Positions 43,482 to 50,146 of a DNA stretch of 50,146 nucleotides are shown here, piece by piece. Source of the DNA: Vreelandella arcis (GTDB taxonomy: Bacteria > Pseudomonadota > Gammaproteobacteria > Pseudomonadales > Halomonadaceae); contig NZ_FNII01000022.1 of assembly GCF_900103865.1 (NCBI RefSeq), positions 1-50,146 on the forward strand. Reading direction: 5' to 3'. Position 1 is the stretch's first letter. The number at the start of each line of letters is the position of its first letter. The translations under genes were made by a program, and so were the position numbers. The notes below the pieces were generated by a model that worked only from the letters and a program-made list of their open reading frames with translations, searched no databases and had not been told where the DNA came from.

Positions 43482-44243
43482 ATGAATCTATACCCCGTTC
43501 GCGCCATTTATATGGCCGAAATGGCGCGCACCCGCCGCACGTTGCTGCAAAGCATTGTGTCGCCGGTGATTTCCACGTCGTTGTATTTTGTGGTGTTTGG
43601 CGCGGCGATTGGCTCGCGGATCAGCGAAGTGAACGGCGTCAGCTACGGTGCTTTTATCGTGCCGGGGCTGATTATGCTGATGCTGCTCACCCAAAGCGTG
43701 TCGAATGCTTCGTTTGGGATTTTCTTTCCCAAGTTTTCCGGCAGCATTTATGAACTGCTATCAGCGCCAATTTCGCACCTGGAGATTGTGCTGGGCTATG
43801 TAGGGGCGGCGGCGTCCAAGTCGATTCTGCTGGGGCTGATCATTCTCGCCACCTCCGGTTTTTTTGTACCGCTGGAAGTGGCGCATCCGCTGTGGATGCT
43901 GACCTTTCTGGTGCTCACCGCGGTTACCTTCAGCCTGCTCGGCTTTATTATTGGCATCTGGGCGGAAGGCTTTGACCGGCTGCAGCTGGTGCCGCTGCTG
44001 GTAATTACCCCGCTGACGTTCTTGGGCGGCAGTTTTTACTCCATCGACATGCTGCCGCCGTTTTGGCAGGGCGTCACGCTGCTCAACCCAGTGGTGTACT
44101 TGGTCAGCGGCTTCCGCTGGAGCTTTTACGGTATTAGCGACGTTAGCCTGGGCGCCAGCGTCGCCATGATCGGCCTGTTCCTCGCCGCCTGTTTAGCCAC
44201 CATTGGCTGGATTTTCCGTACCGGTTATCGTCTCAAACCCTAA
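43482..44243 (+). CDS. ABC-2 exporter permease (YadH-like)
   Basis: This 253-residue membrane protein has six hydrophobic helices and the ABC-2 motifs [40 protein letters not shown] and, near the end, [20 protein letters not shown] and [17 protein letters not shown]. Length and helix layout match YadH/NodJ-type permeases. It is coupled to the ATPase with a 1-base gap. The ATG lies at the ATPase end (GAGGGCCTAAT). Confidence 0.92.
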   Translation: MNLYPVRAIYMAEMARTRRTLLQSIVSPVISTSLYFVVFGAAIGSRISEVNGVSYGAFIVPGLIMLMLLTQSVSNASFGIFFPKFSGSIYELLSAPISHLEIVLGYVGAAASKSILLGLIILATSGFFVPLEVAHPLWMLTFLVLTAVTFSLLGFIIGIWAEGFDRLQLVPLLVITPLTFLGGSFYSIDMLPPFWQGVTLLNPVVYLVSGFRWSFYGISDVSLGASVAMIGLFLAACLATIGWIFRTGYRLKP

Positions 44244-44264
44244 TAAGGGAGCGTCGAAAGTTTT

Positions 44265-45269
44265 ATGCCCCTACTGCATAGTATGGTTCACCGCTTAGAC
44301 CCCACGTTGGATGGGGAGCGCCTTACGCTGACCACTGCCCCCGCCGAGGCCGACAGCACCGAGCCGGTAATGGAAAGCCTGGTTAGCGCGCTTAACGACA
44401 CCTACAACACCAAGCCCAAAGGTTGGGGCCGGTTTGCCGAGGAAGGTGAAAACGCCGGGCCGCTGTCGGTTTGGCTGCGCGACTATCTAGCCGATGAGCA
44501 GAGCTTTGCCGAGCTTTCCGGCGCGCTGGCCGAACGGCTCGCCAAGCAACTGCAAGAACAGCTGTCAGTGAGTGGTTACTTAGTCATCAGCCACCAGCGT
44601 CAGGGTGATACCGATACCTTGCTGATGGCGCTGGTTCACCAGCGCGAAGGGATTGGCATTAACGATACGCACCAAGCCGTGCCCGCCGCCCAGCTTAATA
44701 CCCGCCAGCTTACCCTGGCGGCGCGGGTTAACCTCACTCAATGGCAAAGCGACGCGCCTGACGCCCAATATGTCTCGTTTCTGAAAGACCGCGGCGGCAA
44801 AAAGCTGGCCGAAGGGCTGGCTCAACTATTGGGCATGGAAGAGGGTGTCGATGCCCCCACAGAAACCCGCACGCTGCTAAAAGCCTTTAGTGACTACGTC
44901 GAAAAAGAAGACTTTGACGACGAGGCCAGCCGCGAGAAAACTGACAATTTGGTGGATTACGCCAACGATCAGTTGCGCCGGGGGGAACCCATGACGCTGG
45001 AGGCACTCTCAGAGCTGGTCGACGAGCAGCAGCCCAAAGCTTTTTACGAGCACATTCGCCAAGCGGATTACGGCCTAGCGCCGGAAATTCCCCCCGACAA
45101 GCGCACTTTGAATCAATTTCGCCGCTTTACCGGGCGCGCTGGCGGCGTCTCGATCAGCTTTGACTCGCACCTGCTCGGCTCAAGTATTGAGTACGACGCT
45201 GCCCAGGATCGCCTGATTATCAAGCAGGTGCCCAAGCAGCTAAAAGATCAGTTAACTCGCGATTCGTAA
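44265..45269 (+). CDS. yejK: Nucleoid-associated protein YejK (NdpA family)
   Basis: This 334-residue cytoplasmic protein matches the 37-kD nucleoid-associated family in length and layout: TYNTKPKGWGRFAEE near residue 50, LVHQREGIGIN, ARVNLTQWQ, YVSFLKDRGGKKLAEGLAQLLG (read in parts) and a C-terminal FTGRAGGVSISFDSHLLGSSIEYD. It binds DNA/nucleoid in relatives. It starts 21 bases after the permease gene with AAGGGAG upstream. Confidence 0.92.
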   Translation: MPLLHSMVHRLDPTLDGERLTLTTAPAEADSTEPVMESLVSALNDTYNTKPKGWGRFAEEGENAGPLSVWLRDYLADEQSFAELSGALAERLAKQLQEQLSVSGYLVISHQRQGDTDTLLMALVHQREGIGINDTHQAVPAAQLNTRQLTLAARVNLTQWQSDAPDAQYVSFLKDRGGKKLAEGLAQLLGMEEGVDAPTETRTLLKAFSDYVEKEDFDDEASREKTDNLVDYANDQLRRGEPMTLEALSELVDEQQPKAFYEHIRQADYGLAPEIPPDKRTLNQFRRFTGRAGGVSISFDSHLLGSSIEYDAAQDRLIIKQVPKQLKDQLTRDS

Positions 45270-45303
45270 GTTAGGACTCACACCCGACATCAGGAGAGCC
45301 GTC

Positions 45304-45768
45304 ATGCTGGAGGCGATTAGCCAATTTTTTCAGCGCACGCTTTCGCAACCCGAACAGCGCGACAACCAAACCCTCACGCTTGAGCTGGCCTCAGCGGCGT
45401 TGCTGGTTGAAATCGCCCGCGCCGACCACGAAACCAGCGACACCGAGCTCGCCGCTCTACGCAGCATGCTGTTGCAGCGCTACCAACTGAGCGAAAACGA
45501 CGTTGACGAGCTGATGGCGCTGGCGCGGGATGAAGTGGAAGATGCGGTCGACCACTACCAATTCGTTAGCCTGATCAAAGAGCACTACGGCTACGAGCAA
45601 CGCTGCGAACTGGTCGCGTTGATGTGGCAGCTGGCCTGGGCCGATGGCAACGTGGATGCTTTAGAAGAGCACCGTATTCGTCGCCTGGCCGACTTGCTGC
45701 ACGTCAGTCACAGCGATTTTATTCGCACCAAGCTGCTATCCGAGGAGCGTTTTACCCCTAATGAGTGA
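45304..45768 (+). CDS. TerB-family protein
   Basis: This 154-residue, all-helical acidic protein of the TerB/DjlA-N-like fold has the repeated pattern LVEIARADHETSDTELAALR and LMWQLAWADGNVDALEEHRIRRLADLL (read in parts), each with acidic metal-binding residues. It is usually annotated as a tellurite-resistance TerB relative but occurs alone in Gammaproteobacteria with unknown role. CAGGAG lies upstream of the ATG. Its end overlaps the ExoD-like gene by 8 bases. Confidence 0.88.
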   Translation: MLEAISQFFQRTLSQPEQRDNQTLTLELASAALLVEIARADHETSDTELAALRSMLLQRYQLSENDVDELMALARDEVEDAVDHYQFVSLIKEHYGYEQRCELVALMWQLAWADGNVDALEEHRIRRLADLLHVSHSDFIRTKLLSEERFTPNE

Positions 45769-46354
45769 TCGCAACGACGGCTCAACATTAATGGATCTAA
45801 TTGCGTTGATGGAACGCATGGAGCAGGACGCTCAGCGAGTCAGCGTTAACAATGTCGTTCACGCCATAGGGCGGCGCTCGTTCGGCCCTCTGCTGTTGGT
45901 GGCAGGGCTTATCACCCTGGCACCGATTATCGGCGATATTCCCGGCATGCCGACCCTGATGGCCACGCTGGTGCTGTTGGTCTCGGTGCAGCTATTGGCC
46001 GGGCGGGAAACCTTCTGGTTACCCCAATGGTTGCTCAAGCGTTCTATCTCACAGCCTAAGTTTGATAAAGGCCTACGCTTGATGAAAAAGCCCGCCCGTT
46101 GGATTGATGGGCTGTTACGGGTGCGCTTGCCGTGGCTAACCGGCTATATAGGCATCCGCGTAACGGCGGTGGTGTGCCTGTTGATTGCTCTGGCCATGCC
46201 GCCGATGGAATTTGTCCCTTTTTCGGCCAATGGCGCCGGATTGGCGCTGTCGCTGCTGGGCCTAGGTCTGGTCGCGCGGGATGGTCTTATGTTGCTATTG
46301 GGGTTTGTGCTGTTCGGCGCCACTTGCACGCTCATCCTCGTCGGCCTGCTTTAA
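45761..46354 (+). CDS. ExoD-family membrane protein
   Basis: This 197-residue protein has a soluble N-terminus of about 40 residues and four to five hydrophobic helices. Motifs are FGPLLLVAGLITLAPIIGDIPGMPT and PARWIDGLLRVRLPWLTGYIG (read in parts), typical of ExoD (exopolysaccharide synthesis D) proteins. It starts within the end of the TerB-like gene (8-base overlap). In rhizobia ExoD affects exopolysaccharide production and alkali tolerance; here the role is unknown. Confidence 0.87.
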   Translation: MSDRNDGSTLMDLIALMERMEQDAQRVSVNNVVHAIGRRSFGPLLLVAGLITLAPIIGDIPGMPTLMATLVLLVSVQLLAGRETFWLPQWLLKRSISQPKFDKGLRLMKKPARWIDGLLRVRLPWLTGYIGIRVTAVVCLLIALAMPPMEFVPFSANGAGLALSLLGLGLVARDGLMLLLGFVLFGATCTLILVGLL

Positions 46355-46379
46355 AATTTGCGCTTACAAGGAATCAACG

Positions 46380-46937
46380 ATGACCGATACGCCACCGACA
46401 CCCCCTAAGCCGCCTGCCTCCCAAGGCCGTTGGGAGCGTCGTATAGAAACCGCGCTATGGAACTCGCGGTTTTTGGTCATGCTGGCCGTGGTGCCTAGCC
46501 TGCTGGGCTCGGTGATGCTGTTCCTGGTGGGTACTGTGGATATCGCCAAGGTCGTATTACGCACGCTGCACTACTACTTCGTGGATAGCAGCGTCGATAT
46601 CCACGAAAGCCTGGTGCCCGATATCATCATCGCCGTGGATATTTATCTTATTGCCATTGTATTGATGATTTTCGGGCTGGGAATCTACCGGCTGTTCGTA
46701 TCGCGTATCGATCAGGCAGAAGAGCGCTATCCCCACCACCCGTTCAACGTCGCCTCGTTAGACCAGCTCAAGGATAAAATCGCCCGGGTGGTGATATTAG
46801 CGGTGATTATCGAATTCTTCCGCGCGGTGGTGGATATTCGCTTTGCCACCCCCCTCGAGGCAATTTATCTGGCGCTTTCGGTGCTGGCGCTGGCCGCCGC
46901 GCTTTATCTGATGAGCCTTGGCCACAAAAAAGAATAG
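46380..46937 (+). CDS. YqhA-family membrane protein
   Basis: This 185-residue protein has four predicted membrane helices after a proline-rich N-terminus (TPPTPPKPPAS). Motifs are ERRIETALWNSRFLVMLAVVPSLLGS (read in parts), VDIYLIAIVLMIFGLGIYRLFVS and LKDKIARVVILAVIIEFF, typical of the UPF0114/YqhA family. The ATG at 46380 follows AAGGAA at about 6 bases; the open frame extends upstream into exoD without a ribosome site. Function of the family is unknown. Confidence 0.88.
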   Translation: MTDTPPTPPKPPASQGRWERRIETALWNSRFLVMLAVVPSLLGSVMLFLVGTVDIAKVVLRTLHYYFVDSSVDIHESLVPDIIIAVDIYLIAIVLMIFGLGIYRLFVSRIDQAEERYPHHPFNVASLDQLKDKIARVVILAVIIEFFRAVVDIRFATPLEAIYLALSVLALAAALYLMSLGHKKE

Positions 46938-46948
46938 CCCTTGCGGGC
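46926..46948 (-). terminator. Weak terminator of the class C-type hydrolase gene
   Basis: On the minus strand GCCC-GCAA-GGGC is followed by TATTC and six T's (46931-46926). The stem is only 4 bp, so efficiency is uncertain. It overlaps the stop codon region of the YqhA-like gene. Confidence 0.45.
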
Positions 46949-46958
46949 GTCATGAGCG

Positions 46959-47996
46959 TTAGGTTGCATCGTGAGTGAGCAATGCCGCCACCATTGCATT
47001 CAGCCGTTCCTGAAACTCCCCGCCGGGCGAGGGCGGGCTGGGGTCAGCAGTTATCACAATGGTTAAGGCGCGCTCGGGGATGACAAACAGCGCTTGGCCG
47101 CCGTACCCCCGCCCGTAGTAAGTATCTTCACCGCCCAATTGGGTGATAAACCAGCCATAGCCGTATCCGTCGCCGGTCCAGCGCGAGGTTCCCCGTGGCG
47201 TCCACGAGCGCTCGACCCAGTCTTCCGGCAGCACGCGCTGGCCATTGCCGGTGTTATCAGAGACGAGGCCATCGTTGCGATACAGCTCGCCAACTTCCAC
47301 CAGCGCCCGCGGCGAAAGCTGCATCTCGTTGCCGCCAAAATAAACCCCCTGAGGGTCGCGCAGCCACGGTTGAATCGCAATATCAAGCGGCTCGCCCAGC
47401 AAGCGCTTGACCAAGGCATGGGTCGACTCGCCGCTCGCGTAGGTCAGCGCAGCAGAAAGCAGATGGCTTGAACCGGTGGAATACAGCATGCGGCCACCCG
47501 GTCGGTCGACGAAGGGCCGCGTTAGGGCGTCTTCCACCCAGTTGGGGCTGGCCACCCAGGCACCATAGTTTTGCCCCGAGGTACGCTCAAGCCCCGCTTG
47601 TAATGATAGCAAATGCCCCACGGTAATATCGGCAACCTCAGGGGCCGCTGCCGGTGGCACGCGATCACCGAGTAACGACACTAAGGATTGCTCGGTGGAA
47701 TCGATAATACCCGCCTCAATGGCGGCACCCACCAGTGCCGCTAGCACGGTTTTGGAAAGCGACTTGATATTCGCTGGCGCATCAACGCCAGGCCCGCCCT
47801 GGTGGTGTTCATAAATCACCTCGCCCTGATGCGCCACCACGATGCTGTGCAGGTGCGAATAGCCTCGAGCGCTCTCACTGAGGGTATGCAGCGCTCTAGC
47901 GCTAGGGGCGTCAGAGGTTTCTTGGGCAAGTACGGGGGAGGAGAACGGGGTGGCGGCTAAAAAGCTCATACAGACGGCGGAAAATAGCGAGCGCAT
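46959..47996 (-). CDS. Serine hydrolase, class C beta-lactamase family
   Basis: This 345-residue exported protein has a signal peptide of about 24 residues (SSPVLAQ). The catalytic motif S79-L-S-K82 is present, with YST in place of the usual YxN (LYSTGSSHLLSAALTY) and a C-terminal GRGYGGQALFVIPER in the place of the KTG-like motif. It belongs to the broad Beta-lactamase (PF00144) family, which includes esterases and D-aminopeptidases as well as AmpC. The YST variant and the long interdomain insertion argue for an esterase/peptidase rather than resistance role. Confidence 0.87.
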   Translation of the reverse strand: MRSLFSAVCMSFLAATPFSSPVLAQETSDAPSARALHTLSESARGYSHLHSIVVAHQGEVIYEHHQGGPGVDAPANIKSLSKTVLAALVGAAIEAGIIDSTEQSLVSLLGDRVPPAAAPEVADITVGHLLSLQAGLERTSGQNYGAWVASPNWVEDALTRPFVDRPGGRMLYSTGSSHLLSAALTYASGESTHALVKRLLGEPLDIAIQPWLRDPQGVYFGGNEMQLSPRALVEVGELYRNDGLVSDNTGNGQRVLPEDWVERSWTPRGTSRWTGDGYGYGWFITQLGGEDTYYGRGYGGQALFVIPERALTIVITADPSPPSPGGEFQERLNAMVAALLTHDAT

Positions 47997-48161
47997 AGCG
48001 ATCCCTCAGCAGATAGGAATCTCTTTGAGCTTATGGCCGGGTAAGGGTTCCAGTCGCTAGTGTCAGGGAGGAATACAAATGACTTTTTATAGCCGATACC
48101 TGAGCGTCGCCACGTGTAAGCTACGCAAAGCGCGGCAAGGGCTGCTAGGCTTTAGTCGCGA

Positions 48162-48177
48162 ATAGGCAATTGCCTAT
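48162..48177. promoter_or_regulatory. Perfect 16-bp palindrome upstream of a small membrane peptide
   Basis: ATAGGCAATTGCCTAT is a perfect palindrome with no spacer, 28 bp before the 24-codon gene at 48206. It is likely a binding site for an unknown dimeric regulator. The rest of the gap 47997-48205 shows nothing else. Confidence 0.45.
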
Positions 48178-48205
48178 CCACCGCCAATACGCAAGGAGTG
48201 CTGTT

Positions 48206-48280
48206 ATGAGAAATATTATCTATATCATAGGACTGATAGTGGTCGTGCTGTTTATTCTTTCGATGCTCGGCCTACGCTAA
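48206..48280 (+). CDS. 24-residue single-helix membrane peptide
   Basis: A 24-codon gene starts 8 bases after AAGGAG. The peptide is a single hydrophobic helix (about residues 4-20, rich in I, V and L) with a basic residue at each end (R2 and the C-terminal R24), ending SMLGLR. Similar short peptides occur in Pseudomonas-like and Halomonas-like genomes as hypothetical proteins. It probably sits in the inner membrane. Function unknown. The good ribosome site and clean hydrophobicity support it being real. Confidence 0.65.
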   Translation: MRNIIYIIGLIVVVLFILSMLGLR

Positions 48281-48309
48281 AAACGCTGATTAACCGACGT
48301 CATTGTTAC

Positions 48310-48615
48310 TTAGGCGCAGTCCGCTGCGCCTTCGCCAAACATATCAAACATCAACTCGCGCCCCAGCGGCGTTAGCACAAACCGCCCTTGCTCGTTGCGG
48401 GTAGCCGCGTGGCTGGTCTCTAATACCTGCTGGCAGGTGGCCCAGGCAGGGGCGTTTTGGGTCAGCGACTGTAATTCTTTACGGCTGAGGCCGCGCTGGG
48501 CTGAGGTGATGCTCTCTAGCACATGGCCGTTGTCGTAAAGCAGTTCGGCCACAACGGCCAAGCAATGACGTAGGCTGCGCTGAACGTGGCTGGCGGTGGA
48601 CATATCGGTGGGCAT
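48310..48615 (-). CDS. Hypothetical protein, 101 residues
   Basis: This soluble protein begins MPTDMSTASHVQRSLRHCL. GGAG lies 6 bases before the ATG at 48615; a TTG four codons upstream is inside the ribosome site and is not used. Its helical pattern (LRHCLAVVAELL, LSRKELQSLTQNAP, CQQVLETSHAATRNEQGRFVLTPLGRELM in parts) resembles a winged-helix, with a closing beta-hairpin GRFVLTPLGREL. It could be a small DNA-binding protein. I do not recognise a named family. Confidence 0.72.
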   Translation of the reverse strand: MPTDMSTASHVQRSLRHCLAVVAELLYDNGHVLESITSAQRGLSRKELQSLTQNAPAWATCQQVLETSHAATRNEQGRFVLTPLGRELMFDMFGEGAADCA

Positions 48616-48809
48616 TCTCTTCTCCAAATACGTTAGTTCGGCAGGAATGAGGTTTAATGCCTGTGTTGCACTGCATTATAGACTAATGTCGATACTAGAC
48701 CAACGTCTATATCAGGTTTTCCTTCAATGGCCCGTCATCAAATCTCAAGCGACGTGATAAGCTCGCCCTTATATTCGCCACCCCGTATTGATGAGTGAGT
48801 TAACACGGC

Positions 48810-50126
48810 ATGCATATTAGTGTTTTTGGAACCGGTTACGTTGGATTAGTCGCAGGCGCCTGCTTGGCCGATGTCGGCCATCAAGTCACCTGTATGGACG
48901 TTAACGCCGAGCGCATCGCCCAGCTTAACGCCGGTGAAGTCCCTATTTTCGAGCCGGGGCTAAGCACCATCGTCGCGCATAACGTAGATGCAGGCCGCCT
49001 GAGCTTTACCACCAACGCCGAGCAAGCGGTTCAAGAAGGCGAGTTGCTATTTATCGCGGTGGGCACGCCGCCGGATGAAGACGGCAGTGCCGATCTTCGC
49101 TATGTGCTGGATGTCGCAAGAACCATCGGCGAGCACATGAACGATTACAAGCTGGTGATCGACAAATCCACCGTGCCGGTGGGCACCGCCGAAAAAGTCC
49201 ACGCCGCCATGGCGGAAACGCTGGCCGCGCGCGGCGCTGATATCCCCTTTGATGTGTGCTCCAACCCGGAATTCATGAAAGAAGGCGCAGCCATTGAGGA
49301 CTTTACCCGTGGCGCGCGCATTGTCGTCGGTACCGACAGCGAGCACGTCAAAGCACGTATGCATGAGTGCTATGCGCCGTATAACCGTAATCATGACAAG
49401 CTGATGTTCATGAGCGTCCGCGCCGCGGAACTGACCAAATACGCCGCCAATGCCATGCTGGCCACCAAAATCAGCTTTATGAATGAAATGGCCAATTTAG
49501 CCGAACGTCTGGATGTAGATATCGAAGACGTGCGCCGCGGCATCGGCAGCGACCCGCGCATTGGTTACCACTTTATTTACCCCGGTTGTGGCTATGGCGG
49601 CTCGTGTTTCCCCAAGGATGTGCAGGCGCTTGAGCGCACCGCCCGCCAGCTTGGCTACACGCCCGCGTTGTTAAGCGCGGTGGAAACCGTGAACCAACAG
49701 CAAAAACTAACGCTATTCACAAAACTGCAAACAACGCTGGGTAATTTAGAAGGCAAAACGATTGCGGTATGGGGGTTAGCGTTCAAGCCTAATACCGACG
49801 ATATGCGCGAAGCGCCCAGCCGCACGCTAATGGAAGCGTTATGGCAAGCGGGCGCCAAGGTGCAGGCGTTCGACCCGGAAGCCATGGCTGAATGCCGCCG
49901 CCTTTACGGCGAGCGCGACGACCTGATGCTCGCCGGCGACCGCATTCAAGCGGTAAAAGGCGCAGATGCCCTGGTGATTTGCACCGAATGGAAAGAATTT
50001 CGCAGCGTCGATCTTAGCTGGCTCGCCAGCCAGCTCAAAGACCGTGTGGTGGTAGATGGGCGCAACCTGTTCGCTCCTAAGGCTGTGTGGGAAGCGGGGC
50101 TCACATACCTCGGGGTAGGGCGCTAA
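48810..50126 (+). CDS. ugd: UDP-glucose 6-dehydrogenase
   Basis: This 438-residue enzyme oxidises UDP-glucose to UDP-glucuronate, for capsule or exopolysaccharide. The NAD-binding [18 protein letters not shown] is at residue 7. Central motifs are [25 protein letters not shown] and [15 protein letters not shown]. The catalytic cysteine is in [14 protein letters not shown]. The C-terminal UDP-binding domain has [17 protein letters not shown]. The ATG at 48810 opens the Rossmann domain directly; no strong ribosome site is visible (GAGTTAAC). The gene is complete and ends 20 bases before the window end. Confidence 0.95.
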   Translation: MHISVFGTGYVGLVAGACLADVGHQVTCMDVNAERIAQLNAGEVPIFEPGLSTIVAHNVDAGRLSFTTNAEQAVQEGELLFIAVGTPPDEDGSADLRYVLDVARTIGEHMNDYKLVIDKSTVPVGTAEKVHAAMAETLAARGADIPFDVCSNPEFMKEGAAIEDFTRGARIVVGTDSEHVKARMHECYAPYNRNHDKLMFMSVRAAELTKYAANAMLATKISFMNEMANLAERLDVDIEDVRRGIGSDPRIGYHFIYPGCGYGGSCFPKDVQALERTARQLGYTPALLSAVETVNQQQKLTLFTKLQTTLGNLEGKTIAVWGLAFKPNTDDMREAPSRTLMEALWQAGAKVQAFDPEAMAECRRLYGERDDLMLAGDRIQAVKGADALVICTEWKEFRSVDLSWLASQLKDRVVVDGRNLFAPKAVWEAGLTYLGVGR

Positions 50127-50146
50127 CGTGCATTTCCACCCCCCCC

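Noticed and set aside
45304..45768. Tellurite resistance determinant
   Set aside because: A lone TerB-fold protein without terC, terD or terZ neighbours is not a tellurite operon.
48313..48330. Hairpin GGCGCAG / CTGCGCC as a terminator after the 24-residue peptide gene
   Set aside because: It lies inside the end of the opposite coding gene and has no T run on either strand.

Overview
The window looks like a gammaproteobacterial chromosome, most plausibly a Halomonas-like (Halomonadaceae) bacterium. This is judged from the fairly high GC content, the richness in TRAP transporters and the yejK, terB, exoD and ugd type housekeeping genes. No rRNA or tRNA gene, CRISPR array, insertion sequence or phage gene was recognised. 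About 39 kb is a sugar and sugar-acid catabolic region. The last 10 kb is ordinary chromosomal background.

Region by region: (1) 1-221 holds a decayed dehydrogenase tail. (2) 335-4261 (minus) encodes an FAD-linked oxidase, L-fuconate dehydratase and an FAH-family 2-keto-3-deoxy-acid dehydratase. (3) Divergently, 4486-12631 encodes an SDR, PdxA2, a DUF1537 acid-sugar kinase, a complete TRAP transporter, an Ldh2-type dehydrogenase and a GntR regulator. This fits catabolism of four-carbon acid sugars such as threonate or erythronate. (4) 12729-16155 (minus) has a UxaA-family dehydratase, an FAH-family hydrolase and an SDR, a set that fits the non-phosphorylative L-fuconate / L-galactonate / D-arabinonate route. 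An alcohol-dehydrogenase stump sits inside this operon. (5) 16444-17520 is an orphan TRAP binding protein. (6) 17851-30767 contains two IlvD/Edd aldonate dehydratases (D-xylonate and L-arabinonate types), an AraA-like sugar 1-dehydrogenase, a second GntR, ketoglutarate-semialdehyde dehydrogenase, an AraD1-type dehydratase, a second TRAP system and an SDR. Together these form a Weimberg-type route from pentose to 2-oxoglutarate. (7) 30845-31653 is an AT-richer two-gene cassette: a 58-residue protein overlapping a PARP/ART-like protein. It is the best candidate for an uncharacterised system here. (8) 31696-39817 has a ROK repressor divergent from a sugar ABC transporter, a sugar isomerase/epimerase, a Gfo/Idh/MocA oxidoreductase and a XylB-like SDR. 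(9) 39892-50126 holds a membrane acyltransferase-like protein, two serine hydrolases of beta-lactamase type, a parvulin, an ABC-2 exporter, yejK, terB, exoD and yqhA-like genes, a 24-residue membrane peptide and UDP-glucose dehydrogenase.

Two regulatory layers can be read from the DNA. A 15-bp inverted repeat with core TGGTATGA recurs, at differing quality, in three promoter regions around the first GntR gene. A different 23-bp element is identical in the two divergent regions flanking the second GntR locus, and it links the orphan binding protein and both aldonate dehydratases. All four solute-binding-protein genes are followed by perfect GC-rich hairpins, three of which lack a U tract. This suggests that binding-protein mRNA is deliberately made in excess over the rest of the transporter.
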